NCBI GenBank assembly: GCA_018806985.1
Contig: JADANN010000287.1
Span: 29,617 to 93,616, forward strand
Direction of reading: 5' to 3'
Source: Angiostrongylus vasorum
Taxonomy: Eukaryota > Nematoda > Chromadorea > Rhabditida > Metastrongylidae
Length of the DNA: 64,000 nt
Under the pieces are notes generated by a model. It made no database searches, was not told the DNA's origin, and worked only from the letters and a program-made list of their open reading frames with translations. A program made the position numbers and the translations under genes. Within the stretch, counting starts at the first letter, position 1. Every line of letters starts with the position of its first letter. Of the stretch, positions 1 through 12,344 are shown piece after piece.

Positions 1-2430
1 TTGCCTTTTTATATTCTCTTAATATCACACGATTTTTCTCTAGCATTTACCACCATGATGGTAAGAATTTATTACGCCTAATATTACTGGTATTGATTGG
101 ACCTAATAGCTAAGATTGCAGTTTCCTTTGTTGAAACAGTAAGAGATACCCATGAGCGCTTGGAAATTGGAAGAACGTGCTGATTAGACTGGACTACCAG
201 AGACTTATCGCTTCGTCGTCGTTCGTTGGGGATGTTCTTCGATGCCGAGTGACGATATACAGCAAGCGTGCATCTGCGGGCAACGTCTTCCAATCTGATC
301 AGTTCGACACTTTCATGCCGAAGTCCAGCTAGTTGCCAACATATGGCAGCGGTAGAGCGCAGATATCCGACGGTCACTACTCTCCTGGTAATTTGTTGAA
401 AGCGAAGAGCCTCAGATGAAAAGCATGATGTCCTTCGAGCAAGCGAAGCCCACTATGAAGGTCTGATGACAAAAGGCCGGAACGCCTGCAAGGTTTGCTG
501 GGACCTTCTCCGGTCATTTGATGACTCATGGCATTCGAATTGCTGAGCCTGATTAACAGAACGTTATAATTGGTTCATATGTGACTGACAAAGAAGGGAT
601 TACTTGATAAACACACATAGATTCTCTCCTTGTTGTGACAACTCCCGTCGAAAAATCGCGCACCGACGAGCAACGCAGTCGCAACCGCAGGAATTCCCTC
701 CGTTGGCGGTCGATTGGCATCCGGTATGCTCTTGCGGTCGCCAGCCAAGTCTTGCATCGACTTCACTTCATGTTTTTTTCATAGCCTCACAATCTCAGTG
801 TGGATGTAACTTCATCCTAAATTAAGACATTGGAGTCATTGATTTCTCCAATAAATTCGCTGGTGTTGTAATAGTGTGTAGAATTGTCTTATATTTCCCG
901 AAATCTTAAGGTCTGTTCGTTAAGTGTCCACTAAGTTCTCATTATTTACAAGTGTTATCTGGTAAGCCGACATGTTAATGTCACCGTTCACCTACTGTGT
1001 AGGGCGTCCTAGTTGCTTTTCATTTTCTTCTTCATTACAGTCCATGTTTTCGACCCTACAGGACGTTTCTCTCTCGTGGATGTTCATTTTGTTGCTACCG
1101 ACATTTGTCTGTCACAGGTCTCTTTGGGAACGTTTCCACATGTTCGTCTGCTGATTTTAGATGAGCTGAAGGGGAGTGCGGATGGTATCGAACGCAGTTC
1201 TTCCGGTGTCTGGTACGAAGCCTTCCGTGCGAATTCTTCTACGCCTTCGCCCATACAACTGGTCGAAAAGGACGATTCCTTATGACTGAGAAGTCCAGAA
1301 GAAAAGGTGCCATTTCATTCCATAACTGTAACAGTGTCACCAAATTCGATTGAGTGTTTTGAATTGGTGGTGCTTTCAGCAACGTCGCCTCTCCCCAATC
1401 GACGAGCTTTTGGAGTTGCTGGAAAAGCTTGGGGAACACAGGTCGAATGTGTCATTCTGTTGAAAAACGTTGATGAAGAAAGTGAGAGCAGTGAGTTTAC
1501 AAGTATGTTGTACTCGCTAGCACTGGAAGAGCTGTGGAAAATACGAATGGTGGCTTGGAATCATGTTTGGTCAGGTTTTGCTTGCAGATTTCATAGTCAA
1601 ACAGTGGTTTCTTATGCTTCATCTAAGCACGAATACGTTGCAGCTCTTAGATGGGTGTTTTAAAACGAGCTTTCGATTCTCCTTGTGACTCCTTGACGAA
1701 TTTCGAAGCTTTTCTTATGGTCGCATGTCTACGTCGATTGCATCAGGTATTCCCTTTCCTGCTTTTGAAACCATTGTTTTGGATGGACCATTGTTGTTAT
1801 TATATTCCTGGTAAACCACCCATGATCACAATGAGGTGTTAACTCGACTTCCCTGCCAACTAGTTCTTCGATATCTCCAGATCGCAGCCGACCACCTCCA
1901 GTGGGCAGGTCTTCTTTCGTTCAAACACATTGAAGCTGTTGGATGCCAAGGTTTTATGAAGTGTCATTCTGGACTCGACGTTGCCACCTCTGCAAGATGA
2001 GGACCATTTAATTTCTGGAATGTTTTTGACTCATATGTATGTATTTTGTATTTTGTATGTATTTTTGTCTTGCATTATGTAATGGCTCCTTTATCGACAA
2101 GTGCAGGACGAAAAACATTTTAAGAATTGGAGCTATCGGTTAAGGGGAATGATTGGAGCGCGACGAAGAAATCTTCTTAGCACCGAGTTCATCTTAACTT
2201 TTGTGGCTGATCGAGAATTCCTGGAATTTCAACGTGAACGTGCTTGTGAATCTTGTGTAATTCTTTTCTTCTTAGAAGTTTCTATTGAACTTTTCTATTG
2301 ATGTCGGCTTTAATTCTGTTTTGATTTCTTGGAAGCCAACGTATTTTACAAGCGTTTCAGACAGCTCATAGCTAGAATAGATTTTGTGAATGGTGAGGAA
2401 AAATATATGGAAAATATATAAAGTACAAAA
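1..2430. other. unassigned sequence
   Basis: I see no gene here. Open frames on both strands are under 120 codons, overlap one another, and show no recognisable motif or splice structure. The stretch at 1180-2000 is somewhat GC-richer and could be an old transposon remnant, but nothing in it can be named. Confidence 0.5.
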
Positions 2431-2752
2431 CACCGGTTTACCGCTTCATCATGGCTGGGAGGTATTCCTGAGGGTCGGGTTGCGATGTACAGCAGTTGGA
2501 TTCGTCCTCCCGGCAGGGTCTCCCAAGCTGAGGAGTCCGGCGTTTCCATTAGGAACCCTAGTTAAGAGTAAACCAGTAGCAAGATCCACCACCGTCCTGG
2601 TATCAAACTCGCATGATGACAAATCTCCCTCTGATCCACAAGGGCTGCGACTGCCTGTGGTGGTGAAGACCTGGGGCAGACTTTGGCCAGGCCGACCTCG
2701 GGATTCCAGGGAACCACAATAGCTTAACCAGCAAATCTCCGAAATGTAGAGC
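2431..2752 (+). repeat. dispersed repeat R1, copy a
   Basis: This is one of six recent copies of a ~390-bp repeat I call R1. Landmarks are a 5' part containing GGCTGGGAGGT, a middle part containing CGTCCTGGTATCAAA and a 3' part containing CCAGGGAACCACA. This copy lacks the last ~50 bp (the CCATTCAAGTATCAA end). The family is unknown to me. Both strands are open over much of the repeat because of base composition, so no protein is called. Confidence 0.75.
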
Positions 2753-3356
2753 TAACGGCTGTTGTCTATCGGCTGTGCCGTTTATATGCATTTTATGTCA
2801 AAAAACAAAGAAGAGTAGAAGAGTCGAAGAATTATAAATGTTGACAAAATATGTAAAGCTAGAGGCAGATCTATCTGTTTTGGCGGGACACATCCATCGA
2901 TTTATATCCGTTATATGTTGGAGGACGCTAACGGTCAACTACTGCAAGCAACGTTGTGTATGGCTACTCAGTTATCATCATGATCAAGTGAAGGTGATTG
3001 CTAGCGCTGACACTCTTCTATTCTTCGTCATCATCGTGGAGGAACAAATGAGTTTTGGATCGTGTTTGAAACCATTTGCAATCCTTTCTCTGGAAATGGG
3101 AGTAAATACTAAGTCATTATATGACAAGTTATGCTTTGGGCTTCAAGTATATAGAGGTTCACAGTTTTCGGAACGTCTAGTGAAATTGTTTCGAGTGGCT
3201 TCTTATATGTGTAGACTATTGAGTTTTATGATTGGCACAAACTACTAGTAGCCCCTAATCTTTTTTGAAGCCAAGTGTTATCTAAATATCTCCGTAATCA
3301 CTCTTATATCCCATGAAGTGATAGTCATTTAGAATTGTTAGCTAGATTCACCTAAC
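2753..3356. other. unassigned sequence
   Basis: A 136-codon plus-strand open frame (2838-3248) runs through this AT-rich stretch, but it has no recognisable domain and no repeat or paralog in the window, so it is not called as a gene. Confidence 0.4.
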
Positions 3357-3647
3357 TGTGGCGAATGTAGCGCTGTGGTCAGAGGTGCACTGTGGTACAC
3401 ACGTGGTCATCAGTTCTGTTCCGCTCCTATGGTTTACCAAGCCTTCCCTTCCTCAGGGCTCGGCAAGTTTTTACTACTGCTGTCTGGGAGCATAGTTGAA
3501 CAGACTTGATACATCGGTAGGCTACTATAAGCAACGGTGTAACAAGGATATGCTTTGAATCGCCTCAAACGATGTCTAGTGCAGTTGAATGCATAGCGCA
3601 TCGCTTGTGGATTGACCAACGCCAAGTGCTCAATCCTTTATCCTTTA
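3357..3647 (+). repeat. tRNA-derived SINE, copy 1
   Basis: Diverged copy of the window's main SINE. The head has a pol III A-box-like segment (GTAGCGCTGTGGTCAGAGG). The body has the family landmarks GATACATCGGTAGGC, GTTGAATGCAT and GATTGACCAACGCC, and the tail ends in CTTTATCCTTT. The head is related to a tRNA but does not fold as an intact one. Confidence 0.75.
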
Positions 3648-3942
3648 TAACTCACCTAATAGCAGTTTTATGCATAACATTTGGAATGACTTAGCTTGAA
3701 TTAATCTCGTTGTTTATCAATAGTTTGTGGTTTTTTTTTGAAGTAGACGAAGTCAACCGAATTGTCAACCGTTGTGGATCAAGGAGTCAAGAATTTTTTT
3801 TGAGAATACAGCAACATATTGCAGCTCAGTGAATCTTGATCATTTAAATGTATACTGATTTCGGTCCTACAGTAGTGCTTTACAGGCATCAGGTCAGGAT
3901 TTTATGTGAAGAACAGTTCTTCATTTTTTCCCGGTATTTTAA

Positions 3943-4220
3943 CCTTTTTTGCCTACTGCCTACTCTTTTTTGATGGTAGGGTATATTGCGAAATATAACT
4001 TCAACGAAGCGGAGATATTTGCAAAACTCTGAGACAGGGGGAAACGAAGGACCCGCATGGTGTGGTGGTGAACGCGTTACTCCCCAGAAAGGACAATAGC
4101 GCGTTCGTTCCCCACCATAGTCACCTGCGGTCCAGAATTTCGCAAATATCTCAGCTTCGTTGAAGTTGTATTTCGCAATATACCCCTGCCATCAAAAAGG
4201 GTAGGCAGTAGGCAAAAAGG
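3943..4220. mobile_element. piggyBac-like MITE with TTAA target duplication
   Basis: A nearly perfect palindromic element of 278 bp. The left end CCTTTTTTGCCTACTGCC is matched by the inverted right end GGCAGTAGGCAAAAAGG, and the inverted repeat continues for about 85 bp per arm. It is flanked by TTAA on both sides (3939-3942 and 4221-4224). A TTAA target and CCTT termini are the hallmark of the piggyBac superfamily, so this is probably a non-autonomous piggyBac-type MITE. It has no coding capacity. Confidence 0.75.
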
Positions 4221-4339
4221 TTAAAATTGTGATTATAACTATAGCCTCAGCTTAACTGGGTTCAATGCCGATTTGGGCTCCCCAGATCAATCCCGTTGAC
4301 GGGTGATTGCTGATGGCAAAAAGATCGATAGAACTAGCT

Positions 4340-4480
4340 GAGAGACAGGTGAAACGAAGGACCCGCATGGTGTGGTGGTGAACGCGTTACTCCCCGGAAA
4401 GGACAATAGCGCGTTCGTTCCCCACCATAGGCACCTGCGGTCCAATATTTTGCAAATATCTCAGCTTCGTTGAAGAGTGC
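4340..4480. repeat. partial second copy of the MITE core
   Basis: Repeats the core of the 3943-4220 element (GAGACAGG...GCGCGTTCGTTCC...CTTCGTTGAAG) at high identity in the same orientation, but without the outer CCTTTTTGCC termini. It is either a terminally deleted copy or a local duplication. Confidence 0.7.
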
Positions 4481-5589
4481 TAAAAATTTGCCTGAGTTTT
4501 AAAATATGACTTCACGAAAGAAAGGGAAAGGGGAATATGTAAGGAAATATGTGTTACTTTTCTCTGTAGTTAACAATTAGTGGCTTTCCGAGTTGTAAGA
4601 CTTCTGATGGGATTTTGGTTATGTAACAGATTGCGCGTTTGATTCATTTCTACCACATGCAGCTTTTACAACTCCGTTTTTTTTTCATCCATTAGTTCAT
4701 GTTCGCTAATTGGTAGAACGAGATCGCGGCATACTACATATTGACGCGGTCCTCTGTTTTTCGAACCACCATCATTCCTCAAAGTGAGAAGAAGGGCAAG
4801 AAAGGAGTGGAATAGGTGCGGCGCCCAAATCTCCGCACTACTTCCACGGGTACATTAACCTCATCGCCACGTAAATCACATGACAGAAAAGAACTGCGGA
4901 AAGTATGTGGCTCCTCAATAACATTAGAGTTTTCGATTAATGAATACATTTTCGGCAACCTACCGGATGCAGCAAGCATCCTGCAAAAAAGAAGTATTTT
5001 GAAGTCATTTAATGAACCGCTTCCTTTAAAACCGGCAATATCTTTCCATGCTCTTTTACCTCTTTTCTCACTTTTCCTTCAAATTTATCGGCCTCATAGA
5101 TGCAAACAATTTGTAGATAGCTATCCGCTTGAGAATGCAGTTCGAAGAATTTAAAGAATATTGGTCATGTGTGCGAAGATTAATTGCAAAAGAAACATTA
5201 CGAAGGAGCTCATGGACGCAATGCATTCCACGTATTTTCTCACCTCTACGACCAGTAAAGATTTTGCAACTTTACACATACGAATGCAGGATTACGTGGA
5301 TAATTCACATTCCCCAAGTCACCGATCCTATGCTGTTGAAAAGTACAGTGTTCTCTTAGCTTTTGATTCCCCTTCATTGTGCTTTAATTTCCTTTAGAGT
5401 TTAGTTTAGACATCTGAATAAATTCTAGTATACTCTACCAGGTTACCAAGCTTGAAAGGATGGAAAGTTACGGAGAGGATCTCAGTCCACAAATAAGCAG
5501 GCAAGCCTGAGTTGTGCACGAGATTTAAACTTCGTCGATCTCATCTACCGGATCCGAGACCTTCAATATTGCTTAAGGCCAATACTCTC
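4481..5589. other. unassigned sequence
   Basis: I see no gene, repeat or RNA. The overlapping short frames at 4779-5397 lie on both strands and are unsupported. Confidence 0.4.
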
Positions 5590-5765
5590 AGCTTTGATCA
5601 GTCGCTGACACGTCGTACATTCGACTTCATCAAGCGTCATTAAAGGTTACTGAATGTATGTGTGAGCTACATAATCACTTGAATAGCTTGTCTACTGATG
5701 AATCAAATCAGTGTTGCTGTCTTTCCTGACAGGGCATTTCTAACACTGTGCTACACTCGATTCCT
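5590..5765 (-). repeat. tRNA-derived SINE, old copy, minus strand
   Basis: Read on the minus strand it shows a degraded A box (GTAGCACAGTGTTAGAAATG), then CATTCAGTAACC and GATGAAGTCGAATGTACG, matching the SINE body of the 20.4-20.7 kb copy. The middle is compacted. It is the only member of this family I find on the minus strand. Confidence 0.55.
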
Positions 5766-7189
5766 TGACCTCAAAACCGGAACTATAAATCAGCTATACA
5801 GTTAAAACGTAAATGTAAATATAATACGCGATAGATAAGTTGCACTTAAAATGTTGGAACGTTAGCAAAAAGGTTCGCTTTCAATTTTGCATGCTTCTTC
5901 AGATCTTCTACAGTGAGTTCACAATCAGCCATCGTTCTTTTAATATATTCCTTAAATTTAGTAAATTCATTTTAGATACGGTATTCACATTACCATCGTC
6001 TTCCTCTATAAGTTATCCAAGAACGTACTAAACACTAAGCAAAGTTCTTGCCACATTTGTGCCACTACGGTTATTGTTACACTTTATAACTAATTGAATC
6101 GCTTCAGTGTTAGGCGTGTCTGCTTAAAGTTCGTCTTGGGATCATTTTAACTACAGTCTACCGAGTTATATTTGGTTTTAGATTTTTCGATTTGATGGGA
6201 AGAGAAACGTAACTTTTTATTAACCTTCCAAGGTAACCAAAGTCTTCTTGAGCTGCTCATTATGGTGTGAAAGACTGAAAGTTTCACGAGAAGGCACAAC
6301 GCATACTCTGTTTTCATTCGCTAAGAGAGAGATCCGGTCAACAAAATCCTAGGTTGTAGATTAGCAAGGTGTAACCCGCCACCATTATCGATTGAAGTAA
6401 TACCATCATTTCTATGATGAACGGTAGAACAATGGCTGTATTGTGCTGTGCGACATGGACATCAATAAAAGTTTTATTCGCGATCACTAGCGCTACTGCA
6501 TGACCTCGGAATTTCATCATATTCTTCCGAAAACTATGGCAACGAATCCGAACACCTCAGACGCCATTGGAAGTTTCCGAAATTGGTGAATGCTACTTGT
6601 ACTCTATTGTACGTAGTGATGTGTATTCCGACATGCACCTTAACGCTGATAACGCGTACCATTTTCCCATGCTCCGAATCACTTCTTTCTACTCAGCTAA
6701 AGGACAAACTTGAATACCGTTCAGGTTTCGACGGGGGGTTTGCCCCTAGCATTGAGTCTTCGTCCAAGAGGTATTTCTTAATTGATGCCTGTAAAGTGTA
6801 ACTGTGGAGTCATAAAAACTGCAAACTTATTAATTTTAAGAGAAATATGACAAAATACACCCACCGAAACATGTGCTGCATGTGTACAGCTCATTTTATT
6901 CTCCAATTCTCTCATTTCTTTAGTGAAATCGACACTCTGCAGGTTTTAAACGCTGTTTAGTAATTCTGCTACCTTCATTGTTGGACTGCTAAGCTCTCAA
7001 ATTTCCAGTGAATTCTACTGTTCGGATAGTAATAGTAATAATAATAACGATAACGAGCACCGAATAATAAAGGATAACAAGGGTGAATAGTGATAGTGAT
7101 AGTCACCTGTTACCTGTATCACCTGTAGTCCCGTTGACCGTCAAGTGCCTCGAGCAGGCGCCAGTGAATCTTGCATTTTTTCCCATCAC
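5766..7189. other. unassigned AT-rich sequence
   Basis: No gene or repeat recognised. There are short frames only, and a small ATA/GAT trinucleotide-like patch near 7030-7110. Confidence 0.4.
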
Positions 7190-7800
7190 TGATATCTTAT
7201 TCATTTTTGCTTATTTTTAATTTAATTCTTATTTATTTTTATTTCTTGGTTTTTATATACTTTTACATCATCTTTAGTAATTTTTTATATTTATTTTTAA
7301 TACGAATTCAAATCTTATTTAGTTTTTCACTTTTAATTTTCATTTAACTTATACTTAATTTTTTATTCAACCTTTATATTTATTTATGTTTCAATTATTT
7401 TTTGTTTAACTTTAATTTGACTTTCATTCACTTTTTTTATTTTTTATCTAATTTCTATCCACTTTTTGTTCAATTTCTATTTGTTTTTTTTATTTTTAAT
7501 TGTTTTATTTATTCAATTTTCATTTATTTCTTGCTTTTTTTCAATTTATTTTTTACTTATTTCTATTTACTCTTCGATCCATTTTAATTAACTGTTATTT
7601 AATTTCTATTTGGTTTTTATTTATTTCTATTCAATTTTTATTTAGTTTTTCAAACCTTTATCCATTTTTTTTCACTCCTTTCAATAAAATTTTGATTTAA
7701 CTTTCAATTTGTTTTTTATTTAAAAATATCTACTTTAATTTTACTTATTATTTGTTTGTTCTCACTAATATTCTACTTTCTATTAATTATTCGTTATGTT
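7190..7800. repeat. T-rich, strand-asymmetric low-complexity tract
   Basis: About 600 bp made almost wholly of TTTATTT, TTTAATTT and TTCATTT words, with T far exceeding A on the plus strand and very little G. Frames through it (such as 7402-7700) encode only Phe/Leu/Tyr/Ile strings, reflecting composition and not a protein. Confidence 0.8.
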
Positions 7801-9094
7801 CTACATGCTGTTGATTGACTGCAAAAAGTCTTTAAAACTTTGTGGGGCTAAATACATCAGAAGAAATCCAGCGCCTTGAAATCAAGATGTGTCGTCCTAA
7901 ACGTGGAAATGCTTGCATGTTGAAGTCAATACGCATAGGTGGTAAAGGGTTAACCTGTTACGTTATTACGCCTCATCACACAGTCATATTACTGAGAGCT
8001 TAAAAAAGCTGTTTTCTCAGCCAGTGTTCTATTTATTTCAGTGCTTTTCATACCAGCACATTTCAAACGACACCACACTCTCTAATGTGTAAGTGCGCTT
8101 CGAATAAGTGTGGATCTATGTAATAATTATCTTTGTAGAACTTAAATTTTTGAACAACAATGGTGAGATATGGTTTTTATATGGGATTGCAGAAACTTCA
8201 CGTGATAAATAGACATACGTAAACCTACTCGAAATGTGATGCATTTAATCGTTGACATATACAGCTGATCATTAGAGGTTTGGTAGTCCTCATTCCATGC
8301 AATAGCTACGATTCGTCATGCGATTCGAACTAGTGCGCATTCATCGATATGTGGAGTGCTTTGAAAACGGTTCCACTTCTTTATTTTTTCATTTGCTTAT
8401 TTTTTTATCTTTTATCTCCACATTTTTATTAGTTTTCATTTTTTTATTGATTTTTGATATTAGAAATCCATTTCAACTATAGAGCATACAGTTAAATTTG
8501 TCAAAGGTGCGTTGCATGCAGGACAAACTTTTTCGTTGATTCAATCCCACGCCTCCGCCCAAAATAGAAACTCTTCATCTCCTGGGGGAGAAAAAAATTG
8601 TAGTAGGCCAATCTGGGAAGCATAAAAACGCTGACTTGATACATCTGTACATGGAGAGTAATCCTAGCAAAACAATATCCTAGAATTGCTAACTAATGGT
8701 CGGGCACCTCAGTGTGGTCTCACTTCATATTCTCCATGCTTCTAGAAATCAATCCCCTTATTCTGTTGTTCACCTAATATGGTTGCGTTGATTTAAAAGA
8801 TTCCTCTCCAGTGGTTCACCAAATCATCAGAAGCGACAGCACTTCTAACAATCGAATGACGATGTGAAGTAGAGGGATTATCGCCTCAGTAATGTCACCC
8901 AAGCAGAGAAGGAGCCCGACATTGTAATCGAAAAAGCCAAGCTCGGAGTAGGCGGCAAAAAGTCGCCACTACCACGCAAAAATCTCATCGCGTTTCAAAC
9001 CACATCGTGTCCATAGGGGGTCGATAACTGCTTGGCGTGGTAGTGACCGGAGTGCCCCACACCGTCACGCGAAAGAGCGAATCAAGGATAAAGC
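7801..9094. other. unassigned sequence
   Basis: No gene recognised. It contains a second short T-rich patch (8380-8460) and a short inverted repeat (CCACTACCACGC near 8969 against GCGTGGTAGTG near 9034) that could be an old MITE end. Confidence 0.4.
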
Positions 9095-9154
9095 AATTCT
9101 TCGTATTCTTGTTGAGCAAACACGACGTGTTATTTTTATTCTTTATTCACGAAC

Positions 9155-9200
9155 AAGCTGACGTTTCGGCGGATTTCGCCTTCCTCAGAGCCTGGAAAGG
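9155..9200 (-). ncRNA. hammerhead-ribozyme-like core, element A 3' pLTR
   Basis: On the minus strand: CTGAGGA, one A, GGCG-AAATC-CGCC (stem II), GAAA, CGTC, AGC. GCT before CTGA pairs with AGC after GTC (stem I). This matches the hammerhead core CUGAnGA...GAAA...UH. A loop for stem III is missing and one nucleotide separates A9 from stem II, so cleavage by a single copy is doubtful. Hammerhead motifs in Penelope pLTRs are established knowledge; activity here is inference. Confidence 0.5.
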
Positions 9201-9386
9201 TCAAGTTGACAGCAATTTATTCGGTCAAACACCTCCATAACCAAACAGAGAAAACGCTGAACCAAGATTTCAATCACATTGAACACAGCTTTGCACATTC
9301 ACCGCTTTCTATGAGGCTTCCATTGAGTATGTCGCGTGGAGACCAACCGCACAGAGTTCACATGGAAGCGTAATATGCCCCTCCCA

Positions 9387-9716
9387 TCAAAACAACAGCC
9401 TTATATATTGCCGAATATCACGCGTGATAATGAGGCATTCTTCCTTGCGGTTCATTTTCGGATTTCTGGAATTAATCCAGAACGCCTCGAGAGTTTTGCG
9501 CGCTTGTGTTCTCGATTCCTGCGCGAGGAACGTGACACGTACTTCAAAGTCCTCCCCGCTATGCCTCTGGGTCCTATGCGTGCCTAGTGGGGCATTTGGT
9601 TTGCGTTTGCCGACTAGGTGTTCTTTTATGCGAACACAGAGGGGTCTGCCCGTTTCGCCAATGTATTCGTCTCCGCACACCTTACAGTAGATCAGATAAA
9701 CTATACCCGAGCTCAT
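9387..9716 (-). pseudogene. GIY-YIG endonuclease domain of element A
   Basis: A 109-codon open stretch at the C-terminus of the Penelope-type protein. It contains VYLIYCKVCGDEYIGETGR, the GIY-YIG signature of this group with its upstream Cys pair, then the RIKEH helix and an EAFWI motif typical of Penelope endonucleases. The domain should nick target DNA for target-primed reverse transcription. It is open by itself but separated from the RT core by ~440 bp with stops. Confidence 0.85.
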
Positions 9717-10159
9717 GCAACCACCGTCTCTATCATTGGGGCAAACTATGCAATTTTGTGTTGCACATAGGCGGTCATATAGGCGGTTACGAACAAGCTG
9801 GCGCCTAAGATTACTCGGTGGTATTTCAACTATGTTTACCGAATTCTCTAGACCCGCCCTTCTTAAGCAGCGTTTTATAGCTACACTTACATCATGCGAG
9901 ATGAATGGTAGGATAAACCCTGACCTTTTTATCGCTAGAGCGCTAGAGTTGTCGTTTGGGGGGCCTAGGATTTTCCCCTACTCCTATCCCGAACTACAGT
10001 TTCGTAGCCAATAAAAATGGCTATTTACCGTGCCAAGTTCTGGGGCTCCCTCTCTCTGCTCTCTACCTGTGCACACGTTGGTTGCTGTTCGAAATATGTT
10101 TCTTACAAGCGCCCTTTTCGTGGGGTGAGAGGAGAGGTAATGAACCAAGATGTTTTTCA

Positions 10160-10771
10160 TTACTGGGCTTTCGGTACCACTTCGTAATGTAAAGCGTTTT
10201 CTGACAGGCTAATATGAACGTTCAGGAATGGAAGCCAGTTTTCTTTCGGTTTCTCTCGGGTGAACTTGATATAATCTAACTGTTCATTCAACAACTCAAA
10301 ACATTTGTCCATTTCCTCTTGTGTTGAACAAAGGACAAAACAGTCATCTATATATCTACAGTAGAGTAGCGGCCCGAGATCCGTCACCGGTGCTTCCACC
10401 TTAGACATAAACGCAATGGCCAGGCTTGGTGCCGGTCGCTGTCCCATTGCCAACCCTCTTATTTGAGCGTAGTAACTTGTGGACCATCTGAAGATTGAGC
10501 AGCTCAAGCATTCTTTCAAGAGTGCCATCAACTGCTCAATCTTGAAGCCACACATGTTTATTTCTCCTTCGTGTTTCAGAAGGAGTTCGAGTATGGTTTG
10601 CATTGCGGAGTCATTCAACACGTTTGTATAAAGGACGGTCACGTCGAAGGACTCCATAACGTATTCGCTGTTGCGCTGCGCAGCACGTAGACGATCCAGA
10701 AAGATCTGGGTAATCGTAAGATGGGCTGGAATGTGTTTCAACAATTGGTTGAATATTAGGGTTAAAAACAA
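10160..10771 (-). pseudogene. reverse transcriptase core of element A
   Basis: A 203-codon stretch with Penelope-type RT motifs: SFDVTVLYTNV (motif A, with its Asp), GLAMGQRPAPSLA (motif B) and CRYIDDCFV (motif C, the catalytic YxDD). It ends at a frameshift just before the conserved WYRKP segment that follows in elements B and C. The catalytic Asp residues are still present, but the chain is broken on both sides. Confidence 0.88.
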
Positions 10772-10867
10772 TGTTATCCTATCCGTTGGCCCGTCTACAC
10801 AGCTTGGATTGGTCTAACCTTAAACAATGATGGATCGGTAGACGCAAGATCATCGCTGGATAATGGC

Positions 10868-11595
10868 TTATGCGTTTTTTATAAGCAAGTACAGGACGGG
10901 ACATGCTGGTAATTCAACTTTTAGTTGAGAGATAACTGATGGTTTTAAACCAGCAGCCCTTGCCTTTTTGGCCCATTCGTGGCTCAATTTTCGGTATTTA
11001 CTTTTAAACTCCTCAGATGATGGGCGATAAAGCGAAGCATCTTCAAGATGCTTTTTCGTTTTCTCAACGTCTAACTGATGGGGAATTGCGACAAGCTCTC
11101 CATCCCATACCACTAACGGATAGTCTTATGTTTTTCAATCTTATCAGCTCTCGTACCTCTCGCATACCACGTTTTTGCACTGCCGTGAGGTTTGAGCTGT
11201 ATCTTTTCGCGCGGTAATGATTAAGGACTTTGAAAGTTTTATTCGTAAGCATCCGAAATCTAACATCAACTTCATTATTGGGCTCTTGTTGTTAGGGCCC
11301 CCACTTTTTGTTCGCTCCTATTTTGCGTTTCACCTCTAGCTTTTTTGCGGAGTCTATATTGAAGTTCATGTAAACAACATGCGACCCTACGCAAGGTTAT
11401 CTTAGAAATGGGTTCAGATGGTGAGAAACTCGGTCCCAATTCTAATAACGAGCGCGCACCGTCAGGGAGAGTCATGCCTCCTAACAAGGTCAGTCTTGAA
11501 TTTCTTTGCACATTATTTATCCTACTGAGACTCGTTTGATCTTCGTTTACGGTGTTTCTGTTTGCTCTTGAAAGAGTGTTATGCTGTTTACTCAA
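10868..11595 (-). pseudogene. N-terminal part of the element A polyprotein
   Basis: Three overlapping minus-strand pieces in different frames: 11275-11595 (contains LLELGPSFSP, the conserved N-terminal Penelope motif), 11064-11252 (FKVLNHYRAKRYSSNL) and 10868-11113 (HQLDVEKTKKHLEDASLYRP, ending in CPVLYLLIK). The same segments occur in element B at 37.1-37.9 kb. At least two frameshifts separate them. Confidence 0.8.
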
Positions 11596-12157
11596 AAGGT
11601 CTTCGAATTTTTCTCCGCAAAGTTACGTTAGCGCTAGACCTAATGGAATTGCAAATCAACACTGACCACTATTCTTCTCCGGAGGCGGTCCTCCAAATAC
11701 TGAGCACAATGATTTTCCTTCGTCTCGCACTTCTTCCGCTTTGCCATCTGGTTTTGCTTCGTAGACAGGTGCGTAGCATTCGCAATTCGATGTCCAGTCT
11801 CGGTGGCTATCCTCTCGTAGTCCGCATACTTCCTGTAGTCGTTTTCACTTGATGGATTTCTTAACGAGTTAGTGTTTTAGGCAGCGGCGGAGAAAGTGTT
11901 TCGCCAGTCGAGCTAAGGCGATGTTTTGTCTTAGTGACAGTGCTTCTTTTACAAGTCGGAAGTATCTTGCTGGTGCATCTTGCAGTAAATCCCACGTCCG
12001 ACTTTCTATTAACCTCGGCACTGATTGAATAATTCTTTCCACTTGGTTGAATGTTTGAATGGTTTTAGTTTCAGATTAGAGTAAAGGCAATCGCCTATTC
12101 TACAATGACTCCAGGAAGAGTAGTGCTTCTAATCATCAATAGTGAGCAATTCAATCC

Positions 12158-12165
12158 TATTTATA
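12158..12165 (-). promoter_or_regulatory. TATA box in element A leader
   Basis: TATAAATA on the minus strand about 140 bp upstream of the element's start-codon position, conserved at the same place in element B (36490-36497). It is a candidate internal promoter element. Confidence 0.45.
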
Positions 12166-12344
12166 GTTGTCGATATACGTCACAAATGGCTCACAGTCAT
12201 ATCCAGTTCATTAAATTTGCTCCATTCCTGAAATACTGACGTTGCAATGGAGCGTCCGATTATACGCGGCTGTTGAAGCGGAAAAATTTTGTTAATTGCA
12301 TTTTGGGATTGTGACGATGGAAAAGTACGAAATAATCTTAGTCC

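Noticed and set aside
2838..3248. 136-codon plus-strand frame
   Set aside because: No motif, no paralog and no splice context; length is within chance for this base composition.
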